A stretch of 64,000 nucleotides of DNA from Wenjunlia vitaminophila DSM 41686 (GCF_000380165.1 NZ_KB904670.1:227-64226); one strand, 5' to 3'. Shown: positions 17,794 to 27,264, numbered from the stretch's first letter. The notes: a model not told the origin generated them from the letters alone. Made by a program: numbers and translations.

Positions 17794-18387
17794 ATGCCTA
17801 CTGCACGCGAGACACTCTTGGACTCCGCCCTGTCCGCGTTGGCCCAGCGGCCCTGGTCGGCGGTGCGGATGGTCGAGGTGGCCCAGTCAGCCGGGGTGTC
17901 CCGGCAGACCCTCTACAACGAGTTCGGCAGCAAGGACGGCCTTGCCAGGGCCCTGACCCGGCGTGAGGTGGACACCTTCCTCACCGGGGTGGACCTGGCC
18001 CTGGCCGGCGCGGAGCGGTCCGGAGCCGACGCGGGCGACTGCTTCGCCGCGGCGGCCGAGTGGACCCTGCGCAACGTACAGAGCAACCCGCTGGTGCGCT
18101 CGGTGCTCACCGGGGGCCGGGAGGACCGGCTCACCCTGGTTCCGGGGACGGTCCCGCTGGGCCCCACCGACATGGTGGCGGCGTTACGCAACCGCGCCGT
18201 CGGAGCCCTCGAGCACGGGTTCCCCACCCTGGAACTCGCCGAGATCGGTTCCGTCTGCGAGGCCGCCGTCCGGCTCACCGTCTCCTACGCGGTGGCCCCG
18301 GCGGGGACCATGGACGAGGCGTGCGCGGCGGTCGCGGGACTGGTCCGCGGCCTGCTCTGGCAGGGGTGGTGCGATGACGGGACGTAG
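17794..18387 (+). CDS. TetR-family transcriptional regulator
   Basis: A 197-residue TetR-type repressor. The N-terminal HTH (about residues 8-55) contains VRMVEVAQSAGVSRQTLYNEFGSKDGLARAL. The C-terminal ligand domain has the family's usual low conservation and ends with GLVRGLLWQGW. The second ATG is chosen because GGAG lies six bases before it. The MarR gene overlaps its last 14 bases, so the two regulators are probably co-transcribed and coupled. Target and ligand are unknown; the convergent SMR exporter downstream is a candidate but is not adjacent on the same strand. Confidence 0.85.
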   Translation: MPTARETLLDSALSALAQRPWSAVRMVEVAQSAGVSRQTLYNEFGSKDGLARALTRREVDTFLTGVDLALAGAERSGADAGDCFAAAAEWTLRNVQSNPLVRSVLTGGREDRLTLVPGTVPLGPTDMVAALRNRAVGALEHGFPTLELAEIGSVCEAAVRLTVSYAVAPAGTMDEACAAVAGLVRGLLWQGWCDDGT

Positions 18388-18886
18388 TGTGTCCCCCATG
18401 GCGAAGGCACAGGACCAGCGTGACGGCAGGGACGTGTCGGACGACGAGTTGATCACTTGGTGGGGGCTGACGGTGGAGGCGTTCACCCGCACCTCCCGGC
18501 TGGCCGTCGCTGACCTCGGGGTGGACGTCTCGGTGCCCGGGCCGTGGTTCGACGTGCTGCTGCGCCTGCTGCGGACGCCGGGACACCGGATGACCATGAC
18601 CCGCCTCGCCCACGAGGTGTCGCTCACCTCCGGCGGGTTCACCAAGTGCGCGGACCGCCTGGTCGCCGCGGGACTGATAGAGCGCCAGGGCTCCCCGGAG
18701 GACCGGCGGATCACCTATGTGGCGCTCACCGAGGAGGGGCTCGCCACGGCGCGCGAGGCGAGGTCGTGGCACGTCCGGTCGTTGCGGCGGTTCTTCCTCG
18801 AGCCGCTGGGGACGAAGGACGCGGAGCGGCTCGCCGAGTTGATGCGCAGGCTCAGGGACGCCAACACCCCGCCGGCGCCCTCCTGA
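18374..18886 (+). CDS. MarR-family transcriptional regulator
   Basis: A 170-residue winged-helix MarR regulator. The recognition region is MTRLAHEVSLTSGGFTKCAD, followed by the wing PEDRRITYVALTEEG. A Cys in the recognition helix (TKCADRL) could in principle sense oxidants, which is speculation. The ATG at 18374 overlaps the TetR gene and has an AGGGG element in a suitable place; the later ATG 18398 has none. Its targets are not evident. Confidence 0.85.
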   Translation: MTGRSVSPMAKAQDQRDGRDVSDDELITWWGLTVEAFTRTSRLAVADLGVDVSVPGPWFDVLLRLLRTPGHRMTMTRLAHEVSLTSGGFTKCADRLVAAGLIERQGSPEDRRITYVALTEEGLATAREARSWHVRSLRRFFLEPLGTKDAERLAELMRRLRDANTPPAPS

Positions 18887-18949
18887 GACGCCGGGGCCCC
18901 GAAGGCCGGGACACCCAGCCCGCGGACCCGCTCGGCGGGCGGGCCGGGC

Positions 18950-19273
18950 TCAGTGCGTCGAACCGCTCAACTGCAGGCCGATGACCCCGATGATGACCAG
19001 GCTGATGGAAATGATCTTCAGGACGGAGACCACGTCGTTGAGGAACACCATGCCGTAGATGGCGGTGCCGGTGGCTCCGATCCCGGTCCACACCGCGTAG
19101 GCGGGCCCCACGTCGAGCTTCTTCAGGGACAGGGTGAGGAGCCCGAAGCTGGCCAGCGCGAAGCTGGCGAAGGCGATGGTGGGCCAGAGACGGGTGAAGC
19201 CGTGGGAGAGCTTGAGGCAGACGGCGAAGCCGGTCTCGAAGACTCCGGCGACCACCACGAGCAGCCATGCCAT
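18950..19273 (-). CDS. SMR-family efflux protein (SugE/Gdx-like)
   Basis: A 107-residue, four-helix small multidrug resistance protein of the inner membrane. The essential glutamate lies in VVAGVFETGFAVCLK, and PAYAVWTGIGATGTAIYGMV is the loop/TM3 signature of SugE-type members. These are guanidinium/proton antiporters or quaternary-ammonium exporters. No ykkC-type guanidine riboswitch was recognised upstream. It is convergent with the MarR gene. ATG 19273 gives the usual family length. Confidence 0.88.
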   Translation of the reverse strand: MAWLLVVVAGVFETGFAVCLKLSHGFTRLWPTIAFASFALASFGLLTLSLKKLDVGPAYAVWTGIGATGTAIYGMVFLNDVVSVLKIISISLVIIGVIGLQLSGSTH

Positions 19274-19389
19274 CGGTCGGGCCTTTCGCATCGGGACTGA
19301 AGTGCAATGGAATCGCAAAGCCTAACGATGATCACACGGAAACCGGCGTGCGCGCCCGCCCCGGGAGCGGGTTCTTCCCTGACGCCGGG

Positions 19390-20397
19390 TCAGTCGCCGT
19401 CGCGACGCTCCCGGGTGGCCAGCAGCCGACGCAGGGACTCCAACCGGGTCGGTTCGGCGTGCCCCTCGGCCACCCACTGGTCCAGTGCGCAGTCGGGCTC
19501 GTCGTGGCTGCACGACCGGGGGCAGTTGGCGGTGCCCGGCTCCAGGTCGGGGAACGCGTGGACCAGCGTTGCGGGCTCCACGTGGTGCAGGCCGAAGGAG
19601 CGCACGCCAGGGGTGTCGATCACCCAGCCGGAGTCGTCGGGCAGGGCCAGCGCCAGCGCCGACGTGGTGGTGTGTCGGCCCCGCCCGGTGACCACGTTGA
19701 CGGCCCCGGTGGCCCGCTGGGTCCCGCCCGGCACCAGTGCGTTGACCAGTGTGGTCTTGCCCACCCCCGAGTGGCCGACGAACACCGTGACCCGGCCGGT
19801 CAGCCGCTCGAGCACCGCCTGGGCGCCACCGGTCCCCAGGGTGTCGCGACGGGTCACCACGTGGGCCACCCCCAGCGGCGCGTAGGTGCGCAGCAGCGGT
19901 TCTGCCGGGGCGAGGTCCGCCTTGGTGAGCACGAGCAGCGGCTCCAGACCGGCGTCGTAGGCGGCGACCAGGCAGCGGTCGATCAGCCGGGGGCGTGGCT
20001 CGGGGTCGGCCAGCGCGGTGACCACGGCGAGCTGGTCGGCGTTGGCCACCACCACCCGCTCGTACGGGTCGTCGTCGTCCGCGGTGCGGCGCAGCACCGA
20101 GTCCCGGGGGTGCACCCGCACGATCCTGGCCAGCGAACCCTCGCTGCCGGAGAGGTCGCCGACCAGACCGACCCGGTCGCCGACCACCACTCCCTTGCGG
20201 CCCAGCTCCCTGGCCTTCATGGCCGTGATCTGCCGCCCCCCGACCAGACAGGTGCACCGCCCCCGGTCCACGGTGACCACGAACCCCTCGGCCGCGTCCT
20301 CGTGCTTGGGGCGGTTGCGGGTGCGCGGGCGGCTCCCCCGACGTCCCGGTCGTACCCGGACGTCCTCCTCGTCGCTCTCCGGCCCGTAGCGTCTCAT
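19390..20397 (-). CDS. rsgA: Ribosome small-subunit-dependent GTPase RsgA
   Basis: A 335-residue circularly permuted GTPase acting in late 30S assembly. An OB fold spans about residues 35-110. The G motifs come in permuted order, LTKAD (G4), GHSGVGKTTLVNAL (G1) and IDTPGVRSF (G3). The C-terminal zinc knuckle is ANCPRSCSHDEPDC. It starts ten bases after the aroA stop, so the two are probably one operon. Confidence 0.93.
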   Translation of the reverse strand: MRRYGPESDEEDVRVRPGRRGSRPRTRNRPKHEDAAEGFVVTVDRGRCTCLVGGRQITAMKARELGRKGVVVGDRVGLVGDLSGSEGSLARIVRVHPRDSVLRRTADDDDPYERVVVANADQLAVVTALADPEPRPRLIDRCLVAAYDAGLEPLLVLTKADLAPAEPLLRTYAPLGVAHVVTRRDTLGTGGAQAVLERLTGRVTVFVGHSGVGKTTLVNALVPGGTQRATGAVNVVTGRGRHTTTSALALALPDDSGWVIDTPGVRSFGLHHVEPATLVHAFPDLEPGTANCPRSCSHDEPDCALDQWVAEGHAEPTRLESLRRLLATRERRDGD

Positions 20398-20407
20398 GGT
20401 GCGGACT

Positions 20408-21766
20408 TCACGCCCCGGGGGTGGCGGGAGAGCCGCTCCGCTCGAGCATGGCGACCCACAGGTCGGGGAACTCCGGGAGGGTCTTGGCGGTGGTCGCCAC
20501 GTTCTCCACCTCCACGCCGGGTACGACCAGGCCGAGCACCGCCGCGGCGGTGGCGAGCCGGTGGTCCTCGTAGGTGTGGAAGACCCCGCCGCGCAGCGGG
20601 CGGGGCCTGATGCGCAGGCCGTCAGCGGTCTCGGCGACGTCGCCGCCGAGCTCGTTGAGCTCCTTGGCGAGGGCGGCGAGCCGGTCGGTCTCGTGCATCC
20701 GCAGGTGGGCGATGCCGGTCAGCTCGGACGGGGAGTCGGCGAGCGCGGCGACCGCCGCGATCACCGGTGTCAGCTCGCCGACCTCGTGCAGGTCCGCCTC
20801 GATGCCGTGCACCCGCCCGCTGCCGGTGAACCGCAGGCCCTGCTCGGTCAGGGCGCAGGCGCCGCCCATCCGCGTGAAGACGTCCCGCAGCGCGTCGCCC
20901 GGCTGGGTGGTGTGGGCCGGCCAGTCGGGGATGGTCACCCGACCACCGGTCACCAGGGCGGCGGCCAGGAACGGCGCCGCGTTGGACAGGTCGGGCTCCA
21001 CCACCAGGTCGCGGCCGAGCAACGCGGAGGGGGCCACCCGCCACACGTCGGGCTCGCCCCCGGACTCGGGGGTGTCCACCTTGGCGCCGGCCGCCCGCAG
21101 CATCTCCACGGTCATCCGGATGTGCGGCAGCGACGGCACCGGGCCGCCCACGTGCCGCACCTCCACGCCCTGGTTGAACCGCGGCGCGCTGAGCAGCAGG
21201 GCGCTGACGAACTGGGACGAGGAGGAGGCGTCCACCTCCACCGAGCCCCCGTCCACCGCGCCGCCGCCGTGCACGGTCAGCGGGAAGGTGCCCCGGCCCT
21301 CGTCCTCGATCCGGGCGCCGAGGCCGCGGAGGGCGTTGATCACTCCGTGCTGGGGGCGTTCCCTGGCCCGGGGGTCGCCGTCGAAGTGCACGGGGCCGTC
21401 GGCGAGCGCGGCCACCGGGGGCAGGAACCGCATCACCGTGCCGGCGTTGCCGACGTCCACGCGGGCCGGTCCGTGCAGTGCGGCGGGGATCACCCGCCAG
21501 GCGTCGCCGGGGCCGGCTCCCGCGCCGCTCGCGCTGTTGGGCACCGTCTCGATCCCGACGCCGAGATCCGCCAGGCCCTGGGCCATCAGCAGGGTGTCGC
21601 GGCTGCGCAGCGGCCGGCGCACCCAACCGGGTTCCGCGGCGAGCGCGGCCAGGACCAGAGCGCGGTTGGTGATCGACTTGGAACCGGGCACGATGACGGT
21701 CGCGTCCACGGGGTCGGACGCGATCGGAGCGGGCCAGTGCGGGTTGTGCGCGGGGATGCCGGTCAT
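20408..21766 (-). CDS. aroA: 3-phosphoshikimate 1-carboxyvinyltransferase (EPSP synthase)
   Basis: A 452-residue shikimate-pathway enzyme joining shikimate-3-phosphate and phosphoenolpyruvate. Motifs are [17 protein letters not shown] near residue 28, [13 protein letters not shown] near 105, [29 protein letters not shown] and the C-terminal [15 protein letters not shown]. The usual GDxxLRxRP segment reads GDPRARERP. The NAGT sequence (rather than the NAAT seen in some glyphosate-tolerant enzymes) fits the ordinary class. rsgA follows closely. Confidence 0.95.
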   Translation of the reverse strand: MTGIPAHNPHWPAPIASDPVDATVIVPGSKSITNRALVLAALAAEPGWVRRPLRSRDTLLMAQGLADLGVGIETVPNSASGAGAGPGDAWRVIPAALHGPARVDVGNAGTVMRFLPPVAALADGPVHFDGDPRARERPQHGVINALRGLGARIEDEGRGTFPLTVHGGGAVDGGSVEVDASSSSQFVSALLLSAPRFNQGVEVRHVGGPVPSLPHIRMTVEMLRAAGAKVDTPESGGEPDVWRVAPSALLGRDLVVEPDLSNAAPFLAAALVTGGRVTIPDWPAHTTQPGDALRDVFTRMGGACALTEQGLRFTGSGRVHGIEADLHEVGELTPVIAAVAALADSPSELTGIAHLRMHETDRLAALAKELNELGGDVAETADGLRIRPRPLRGGVFHTYEDHRLATAAAVLGLVVPGVEVENVATTAKTLPEFPDLWVAMLERSGSPATPGA

Positions 21767-21959
21767 GTGCCACCACCTTAGTACCCCTCGGTAGGGGAAA
21801 AATCGGGAGGAATACGGCTATTGCCGCTTGGGGCTGCCGCGGTGGCCGTGGTTGGTCCGGACCCGCCGGGCAGCACTCACCTGGTCTACCACTGCTGTGT
21901 CTCCGGTACGCAACGAGCCGCGCGGCCCGACGCCCCGCCCAGCCGCCCGCGTCCCAGTG

Positions 21960-22673
21960 TCAGAGGCCCAGCAGCCAGCGTCCCCCGCCCAGCAGGCAGA
22001 CCACGGCCACCGCGGCGAACGTCGCCACCCACACCCCGCCCGGCACGTGGGTCAGCCGACCCAACTGGTCGGCGTCGGAGTCCGTGGCCTGCCCCTGGCC
22101 GCGCTTGCGCTGGAGCTCGTGGACCGGCCGGGCACCGGCGAGCAGGAGGAACCACACGGCCGCGTAGCCGAACGCGGCCTGCACCCGGTCCGCCCCCAGC
22201 CAGGAGACCAGGAAGAACACCGTCCCGGTGAGCACCACGACCAGCGCTCCGTACGCGTTGCGGATCATCACCAGCATCCCCGCGAGCAGCCCGATCGCGG
22301 TCCACAGCAGCGCGGTGACGTGCCCCGACGCCAGCAGCCAGGCCCCGCCGAGACCGAGCAGCGGCGGCGCGGTGTACCCGGCCGCGGCGGTGAGGATCAT
22401 GCCGAGCCCGGTAGGCCGGCCGCGGGAGACGGTGAGCCCCGAGGTGTCCGAGTGCAGGCGTATGCCCTCCAGCCGTCGGCCGCTGAGCAGCGCCACCAGG
22501 GCGTGGCCGCCCTCGTGGGCGATGGTCACCACGTTGCGGCTGACCCGCCACAGGCCGTTGGGCACGATGGCCCCCATGGCGATCAGGGCGGTGGCCATGA
22601 CCAGCCAGGAGGGGGGGTCGGGCTGGGTGCCGACGACGCGGTCCCAAAGCTCGGAGATGCTCGTGGTTTCCAT
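21960..22673 (-). CDS. M50B-like membrane zinc peptidase
   Basis: A 237-residue polytopic membrane protein with about six helices. The HExxH zinc motif is AHEGGHALVALLSGRR in the second helix (about residue 50), as in site-2-protease-like M50B peptidases and actinobacterial relatives annotated as M50 family. The usual second metal motif (NxxPxxxxDG) is not obvious, so activity is uncertain. ATG 22673 is chosen because the membrane fold begins soon after; ribosome site weak. It is divergent from the SRAP gene. Confidence 0.7.
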   Translation of the reverse strand: METTSISELWDRVVGTQPDPPSWLVMATALIAMGAIVPNGLWRVSRNVVTIAHEGGHALVALLSGRRLEGIRLHSDTSGLTVSRGRPTGLGMILTAAAGYTAPPLLGLGGAWLLASGHVTALLWTAIGLLAGMLVMIRNAYGALVVVLTGTVFFLVSWLGADRVQAAFGYAAVWFLLLAGARPVHELQRKRGQGQATDSDADQLGRLTHVPGGVWVATFAAVAVVCLLGGGRWLLGL

Positions 22674-22798
22674 GGCCACCGTGTTATCACCCGCCTGGCC
22701 CCCCGCGGGACCGGCGGAGTGGAACGTCACTCCCGGTTCCGGCGGGAAGATCGTCGGACGATCGACGTCCGGCCGGAGTTTTTGGCAGGGTGGCTCCC

Positions 22799-23713
22799 AT
22801 GTGCGGTCGTTATGTGGCAAGCCGTGGGCCGGAGGAGCTCGGGACCCTCTTCGACGTCGCGTTCCGGGCTCCGGAGGAGACCCTGGAACCGGACTGGAAC
22901 GTCGCGCCCACCAAGAACGTCTGGGCCGTGCTCGAGCGGCCCCTGAAGGCCCCGGGCGCGACGTCCGACCCGGTCCGCCAGCTCCGGGTGCTCCGCTGGG
23001 GGCTGGTGCCGTCGTGGGCCAAGGGCCCGGAGTCGGCGGCGAAGATGATCAACGCGCGGGCGGAGACGGTCCACGAGAAGCCGTCGTTCCGACGCGCCTT
23101 CGCCACCCGGCGCTGCCTGGTGCCCGCCGACGGCTACTACGAGTGGCACACCGAGCCCGACGAGTTCGCCCACGAGCAGCGCGGCGCCCGCAAACGGGCC
23201 CGCAAGCAGCCCTACTTCATCACCCCGGCGGACGGTTCGGTCATGGCCATGGCCGCGATCTACGAGTTCTGGCGGGACCGGACGCTCCCTGACGACCACC
23301 CCCGGGCGTGGTGGTCCACCTGCGCGGTGCTGACCGTCGAGGCGGAGACCGAGCCGTTCGCCGGCGCGGAGCCCGCCCCCGGAGAGGGCACCGGCGCCGT
23401 TCCAGGGCCCCGAGACCCCGATCACCAGGACGCCGACCACGGTGACACCCCTCGGGCGGGCGCGGCCCCGGGCGCCCCGCGCTCCCTCGCCGACATCCAC
23501 CCGAGGATGCCGCTGACCATCCCCCAGGACCGCTGGGCGGAGTGGCTGGACCCGGCCAACGACGACCCGGAGGCCCTGCGCGAACTCCTGGTCCCGCCCC
23601 CACCCGGGCTGATGCGGGCCTACCCGGTGTCCACCGAGGTCAGCCAGGTGCGGAACAACACGCCCGAGTTGATCGAGCCGCTTGCCCAGCGCACGGTGGA
23701 GACGCTGTTCTGA
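22799..23713 (+). CDS. SRAP-domain (HMCES/YedK) DNA-protein crosslink protein
   Basis: A 304-residue SOS-response-associated peptidase. HMCES/YedK proteins trap abasic sites in single-stranded DNA through Cys2. Here Cys2 follows the initiator Met (MCGRYVAS). The other active residues are Asn in DWNVAPT, Glu in DGYYEWHTE and His in IHPRMPL. A low-complexity insert of about 50 residues rich in Pro, Gly, Asp and Glu (about 180-230) separates the strand TCAVLTVEAE from the catalytic histidine, longer than usual. ATG 22799 is required to expose Cys2, and AGGGTGG lies six bases upstream. A hydrolase gene follows at four bases. Confidence 0.88.
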   Translation: MCGRYVASRGPEELGTLFDVAFRAPEETLEPDWNVAPTKNVWAVLERPLKAPGATSDPVRQLRVLRWGLVPSWAKGPESAAKMINARAETVHEKPSFRRAFATRRCLVPADGYYEWHTEPDEFAHEQRGARKRARKQPYFITPADGSVMAMAAIYEFWRDRTLPDDHPRAWWSTCAVLTVEAETEPFAGAEPAPGEGTGAVPGPRDPDHQDADHGDTPRAGAAPGAPRSLADIHPRMPLTIPQDRWAEWLDPANDDPEALRELLVPPPPGLMRAYPVSTEVSQVRNNTPELIEPLAQRTVETLF

Positions 23714-23717
23714 TCCC

Positions 23718-24443
23718 GTGACCGCACTCGACCCCCCACGACTCGTCCCCACCCCCGCGGGCGACGCCCGGATCACCTCCGCCCCCGCGTCAGACGCCCG
23801 CGCCGTGCTGGCCCTCGGCCACGGGGCCGGAGGCGGCGTCGAAAGCCGTGACCTGCGGGCGCTGGCCGCCGCCCTGCCGGCGCACGGGGTGACGGTGGCC
23901 CTGGTGGAACAGCCCTGGCGGGTGGCGGGGAGGAAGCTGGCCCCGGCGCCGAAGACGCTGGACGCCGGGTGGACGGCGGTGTGGGGCGCGCTGCGTGCCC
24001 AGGGGCTGCCGGTGGTCGCCGGAGGGCGCAGCGCCGGGGCCCGGGTGGCCTGCCGGACCGCGCGGGAGCTGGGCGCGGTCGCGGTGCTGGCCCTCGCCTT
24101 CCCGCTGCACCCGCCGGGCCGGCCGGAGCGCAGCCGGGCCGGGGAACTGGCCGCCGCCGGGCTGCCGACCCTGGTGGTGCAGGGCGGGAACGACCCGTTC
24201 GGGCGTCCCGAGGAGTTCGTGGCGGAGTTCCCCGGGGAGTTCTCCGAGCGGCCCTCCCCGGGGCCGGGGCCGGGCGCCGGGGGAGCCGCCGGCGGCGTCG
24301 CGGAGCGGGAGCTGTTGGCGGTGCCGCACGCCGATCACGCCTTCGCCGTGCCCAAACGGGCGCCGCTGGACGAGGCCGCGGCCCTGCGGGTGGTCACCGA
24401 CGGGGTGGCCGACTGGCTGGAAAGGGTCCTCCGGGGCGTCTGA
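23718..24443 (+). CDS. Alpha/beta-hydrolase family protein (KANL3/Tex30-like)
   Basis: A 241-residue alpha/beta-hydrolase. LALGHGAGGGVES is the oxyanion region, VVAGGRSAGARVACR holds the nucleophile (GRSAG variant of GxSxG, about residue 105), QGGNDPFGRPEEF the acid, and HADHAFAVP the histidine. It belongs to the dienelactone-hydrolase-like group common beside SRAP genes in actinomycetes (recalled). A Gly/Pro-rich insert (about 178-195) precedes the histidine. Starting four bases after the SRAP stop, it is probably co-transcribed. Substrate unknown. Confidence 0.78.
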   Translation: MTALDPPRLVPTPAGDARITSAPASDARAVLALGHGAGGGVESRDLRALAAALPAHGVTVALVEQPWRVAGRKLAPAPKTLDAGWTAVWGALRAQGLPVVAGGRSAGARVACRTARELGAVAVLALAFPLHPPGRPERSRAGELAAAGLPTLVVQGGNDPFGRPEEFVAEFPGEFSERPSPGPGPGAGGAAGGVAERELLAVPHADHAFAVPKRAPLDEAAALRVVTDGVADWLERVLRGV

Positions 24444-24461
24444 CCTGGTTGGGCGCGGCCC

Positions 24462-24488
24462 GGGAATGCCGCCGGGGGGCGTGGCGTT
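24462..24488 (+). promoter_or_regulatory. SigR-type promoter upstream of sigR
   Basis: GGGAAT (24462-24467) and GTT (24486-24488) are separated by exactly 18 bases, the SigR consensus GGAAT-N18-GTT. The predicted transcript would start near 24495, before all possible sigR starts, including ATG 24531. It fits autoregulation of the thiol-stress sigma factor. Confidence 0.8.
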
Positions 24489-24677
24489 CTCCGGCTGTCG
24501 GCTCGTCGTCGTTCCCGGAAGGCCCCCTGGATGGTTTCTGCACCTTGCCAGCCACGCGCGCAGGTCTCACCCCTGACCTGGACCCAGTGGTCCGCCACCG
24601 GGCGGTCAACGGTGGGCGACCTGACCGCACGGCCTATATCCTCCGATTCGAGCGGACCCGTGAGGGGTTCCGGTTCG

Positions 24678-25385
24678 GTGATCGAGGAGGTGGGTCCGGT
24701 CGTAGGGACCGACGACAGCACGCAGGCCGAGGAGTCCTCCGTCGAGCGGAACGCCCGTTTCGAGCGGGACGCCCTCGGCTTTCTCGACCAGATGTACTCC
24801 GCCGCGCTGCGCATGACGCGCAACCCCGCCGACGCGGAGGACCTGGTGCAGGAGACCTACGCCAAGGCGTACGGCTCGTTCCACCAGTTCCGCGAGGGCA
24901 CCAACCTCAAGGCGTGGCTCTACCGCATCCTCACCAACACCTTCATCAACTCGTACCGCAAGAAGCAGCGCGAACCCCAGCGCAGCGCCGCCGAGGAGAT
25001 CGAGGACTGGCAGCTCGCACGGGCCGAGTCGCACATGTCCACGGGACTGCGCTCGGCCGAGTCGCAGGCCCTGGACCACCTTCCGGACTCCGACGTGAAG
25101 GAGGCGCTCCAGGCCATCCCGGAGGAGTTCCGGATAGCGGTGTACCTCGCCGACGTGGAGGGCTTTGCGTACAAGGAGATCGCCGACATCATGGGGACAC
25201 CCATCGGTACGGTGATGTCCCGGCTGCACCGTGGGCGACGCCAGCTCCGCGGCATGCTGGAGGACTACGCCCGCGAACGCGGACTGGTCCCCTCGGACAA
25301 TGGCGGGCGGGAGCCGGCGGGCCCGCGGGTGGGGGTGGCCGCGGGCGGACCCCCACCGCACGACCGGAAGGGCTCGGGCACATGA
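24678..25385 (+). CDS. sigR: Thiol-oxidative-stress ECF sigma factor SigR
   Basis: About 235 residues, near identical to SigR of Streptomyces in regions 2 and 4 ([60 protein letters not shown]). It directs thioredoxin, mycothiol and proteolysis genes under disulfide stress and is held inactive by RsrA, whose ATG overlaps its TGA. Start options: GTG 24678 (GAGGGG ten bases upstream), GTG 24690 (the usual annotated family start, with the ribosome site abutting), and ATG 24531 in the same frame, giving 284 residues and equivalent to the unstable long isoform SigR' of S. coelicolor. Confidence 0.95.
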   Translation: MIEEVGPVVGTDDSTQAEESSVERNARFERDALGFLDQMYSAALRMTRNPADAEDLVQETYAKAYGSFHQFREGTNLKAWLYRILTNTFINSYRKKQREPQRSAAEEIEDWQLARAESHMSTGLRSAESQALDHLPDSDVKEALQAIPEEFRIAVYLADVEGFAYKEIADIMGTPIGTVMSRLHRGRRQLRGMLEDYARERGLVPSDNGGREPAGPRVGVAAGGPPPHDRKGSGT

Positions 25386-25747
25386 GCTGCGGAGATCCGC
25401 ACGAGACAGAGTGCGCCGAGGTACTCGACCACCTCTACGAGTACCTGGACAACGAGATGTCCGACGATGAGCGCGCCAAGTTCCGGGAGCACTTCGACGA
25501 GTGCCACCCCTGCCTGGAGATGTACGGCCTAGAGCAGGCCGTCAAGAAACTGGTCAAGCGGTGCTGCGGTTCCGACCAGGTGCCGCAGGACCTGCGGAGC
25601 AAGGTGATGGGCCGGATCGACGCCATCCGGTCTGGTCAGACGGCCGGCGCCGGCTCGTCGAGGGACGAGGAGGACCCGGCCTGCCAGCCGGAGGCCGCCG
25701 CGGCCCAGCCCGACCGGAAGCCCGCGGCGGGCCAGGCCCCGGCCTGA
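25382..25747 (+). CDS. rsrA: Zinc-binding redox-sensing anti-sigma factor RsrA
   Basis: A 121-residue ZAS-type anti-sigma factor. The HxxxCxxC motif is HFDECHPC (about residues 38-45) and a further N-terminal cysteine lies in [10 protein letters not shown] (Cys11), the set that forms the redox switch in RsrA: oxidation releases zinc and SigR. The C-terminal 35 residues are a Gln/Ala/Pro-rich tail. The ATG overlaps the sigR stop (ATGA), ensuring stoichiometric synthesis. A terminator follows at 25828. Confidence 0.94.
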   Translation: MSCGDPHETECAEVLDHLYEYLDNEMSDDERAKFREHFDECHPCLEMYGLEQAVKKLVKRCCGSDQVPQDLRSKVMGRIDAIRSGQTAGAGSSRDEEDPACQPEAAAAQPDRKPAAGQAPA

Positions 25748-25827
25748 GGAGCGCCGTCGCCCCACCACCACGCCGGCGTGGCCCCGCGCCACCCGGATTC
25801 TCACCCTCGGTAACCACGTGCGTGCCA

Positions 25828-25854
25828 CGGCCCCGGAGCCCGTCTCCGGGGCCG
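25828..25854 (+). terminator. Terminator after sigR-rsrA
   Basis: An 11-bp perfect stem, CGGCCCCGGAG / CTCCGGGGCCG, with loop CCCGT, 80 bases after rsrA. Confidence 0.75.
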
Positions 25855-26271
25855 ACGTGTGTGCGGGCACAACCCGGGGAACCCGGCACAACCTGTGGAC
25901 AACGCCGTAGGTGAGGAGCGCCGGTGGAGCCGGCCGTGGTTGGATGCGCTCACAGGCATCGCGCGGGGGACGCGGGGCAGGCCGGAGAAGAGGTCGGTGG
26001 ACAGCAGTGGCAAGCGAGGTGGACCGCCAGGCAGCGGTGGGACCGCACGGCTCCGGTGACCCGCTGGTGACCCCGTGGACGACCGGCGCGGCCGGGTTCC
26101 GAGCACGCGGCCGGAGCCCCGGAGCCGGCGGCGAGCCGGGGTCGGCCCGGAACGACGTCGTCCAGGACGGGGATGTTCTGGCCGTCACCGGCTAGGGCAG
26201 CATCCCAGTAGCAGTCTCAGCCCGTACCGGCGGCATCGACCGGCGGTACCCGTACCCAGCCAGGCGGAATC
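25855..26271. other. Intergenic region between the rsrA terminator and the TPR gene
   Basis: No secure gene. An open frame from GTG 26007 to 26195 would give a 62-residue Gly/Asp-rich peptide with a weak GGTGG seven bases upstream; it has no recognisable family. A single 9-mer matching the actinomycete DnaA box (TTGTCCACA, minus strand, 25894-25902) is present, but no cluster. Confidence 0.4.
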
Positions 26272-27264
26272 GTGAGGATCTTCGGCAGAGCACGGCACCG
26301 GCCGTCCGCCACGTGGCGGCAGGCCACCGACCGCGCCTTCACGCTGATCCGCGACGGACGGTACGAGGACGCGGGCGCCCTGCTCACCCGCGCCGCCGAC
26401 CTGGAGCCGTGGCTCTCGGAGTCCTGGTTCAACCTCGCCCTGCTGCACAAGTTCCGGCACGACTGGGAGCAGGCCCGCGCCGCCGGGCTGCGGGCGGTGG
26501 CCCTGCTCGACCGCGGCACCGGGGCACCCGACTGGTGGAACCTGGGCATCGCCGCGACCGCGTTGCAGGACTGGCCGCTGGCCCGCCGCGCCTGGCAGGC
26601 GTACGGGCTGCGGCTGCCGGACCAGGTCGGCGGGGAGGGGGCCGCCGTTGACGCCCCGCTCCAGGCGCCGTTGGGCAGCGCGGCGGTGCGGCTCTCCCCG
26701 GAGGGGGAGTCCGAGGTGGTCTGGGGGCGCCGGCTCGACCCGGCGCGGACCGAGGTCCTGAGCATCCCGCTGCCGTCCTCCGGCCGGCGCTGGGGCGAGG
26801 TGGTGCTGCACGACGGGGTTCCGCACGGGGAGCGGGTGGTCAGCCGGGGCGCGGTCTACCCGGTCTTCGACGAGATCGAGCTGTGGGCGCCCTCCCCCGT
26901 CCCCACCTACCTCGTGCTGCTGGAGGCCGCGACCCGGGAGGACCGGGACGCCATGGAGCGGTTGGCGGCCGACGCCGGCTACGCCGCGGAGGACTGGTCC
27001 TCCTCGGTGCGGCTGCTCTGCCGGACGTGTTCGGAGAGCCGGATGCCCGCCGACGACCGGCACTTCGAGCACCACGACCCCCACGACCAGGGCGAGCCGG
27101 GGCACCCCGGCCGGCTGAGCCACCGCAGCGCCAGCGGGCCCTGGGTTCCGGAGCGGGAGTGCGGCATCGCCGCCCCGGCGGGCCTGGTCCGCGGGCTGCT
27201 GGACGGCTGGGTCGCGGACAGCCCGGACAGCAGGGCCTACCGGGACCTGGAAGAGGTCTGCTGA
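26272..27264 (+). CDS. Conserved actinobacterial TPR-like protein
   Basis: A 330-residue soluble protein strongly conserved in Streptomyces relatives (recalled). The N-terminal third has two TPR-like units (TDRAFTLIRDGRYEDAGALL, WFNLALLHKFRHDW). The middle is beta-rich (EVVWGRRLDPARTEVLSIPL, DGVPHGERV, YPVFDEIELWAPSPVP). Near the C-terminus LLCRTCSES and a His/Asp-rich segment followed by PERECG suggest a metal site. GTG start with AGGCGGA four bases upstream. Function unknown. Confidence 0.8.
   Translation: MRIFGRARHRPSATWRQATDRAFTLIRDGRYEDAGALLTRAADLEPWLSESWFNLALLHKFRHDWEQARAAGLRAVALLDRGTGAPDWWNLGIAATALQDWPLARRAWQAYGLRLPDQVGGEGAAVDAPLQAPLGSAAVRLSPEGESEVVWGRRLDPARTEVLSIPLPSSGRRWGEVVLHDGVPHGERVVSRGAVYPVFDEIELWAPSPVPTYLVLLEAATREDRDAMERLAADAGYAAEDWSSSVRLLCRTCSESRMPADDRHFEHHDPHDQGEPGHPGRLSHRSASGPWVPERECGIAAPAGLVRGLLDGWVADSPDSRAYRDLEEVC

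Noticed and set aside
19274-19389. Guanidine riboswitch upstream of the SMR exporter
   Set aside because: No ykkC-type conserved loops or paired ACGR motifs could be recognised in the short leader.
25894-25902. Replication origin signal (DnaA box)
   Set aside because: A single 9-mer without further boxes, dnaA or dnaN nearby is expected by chance.
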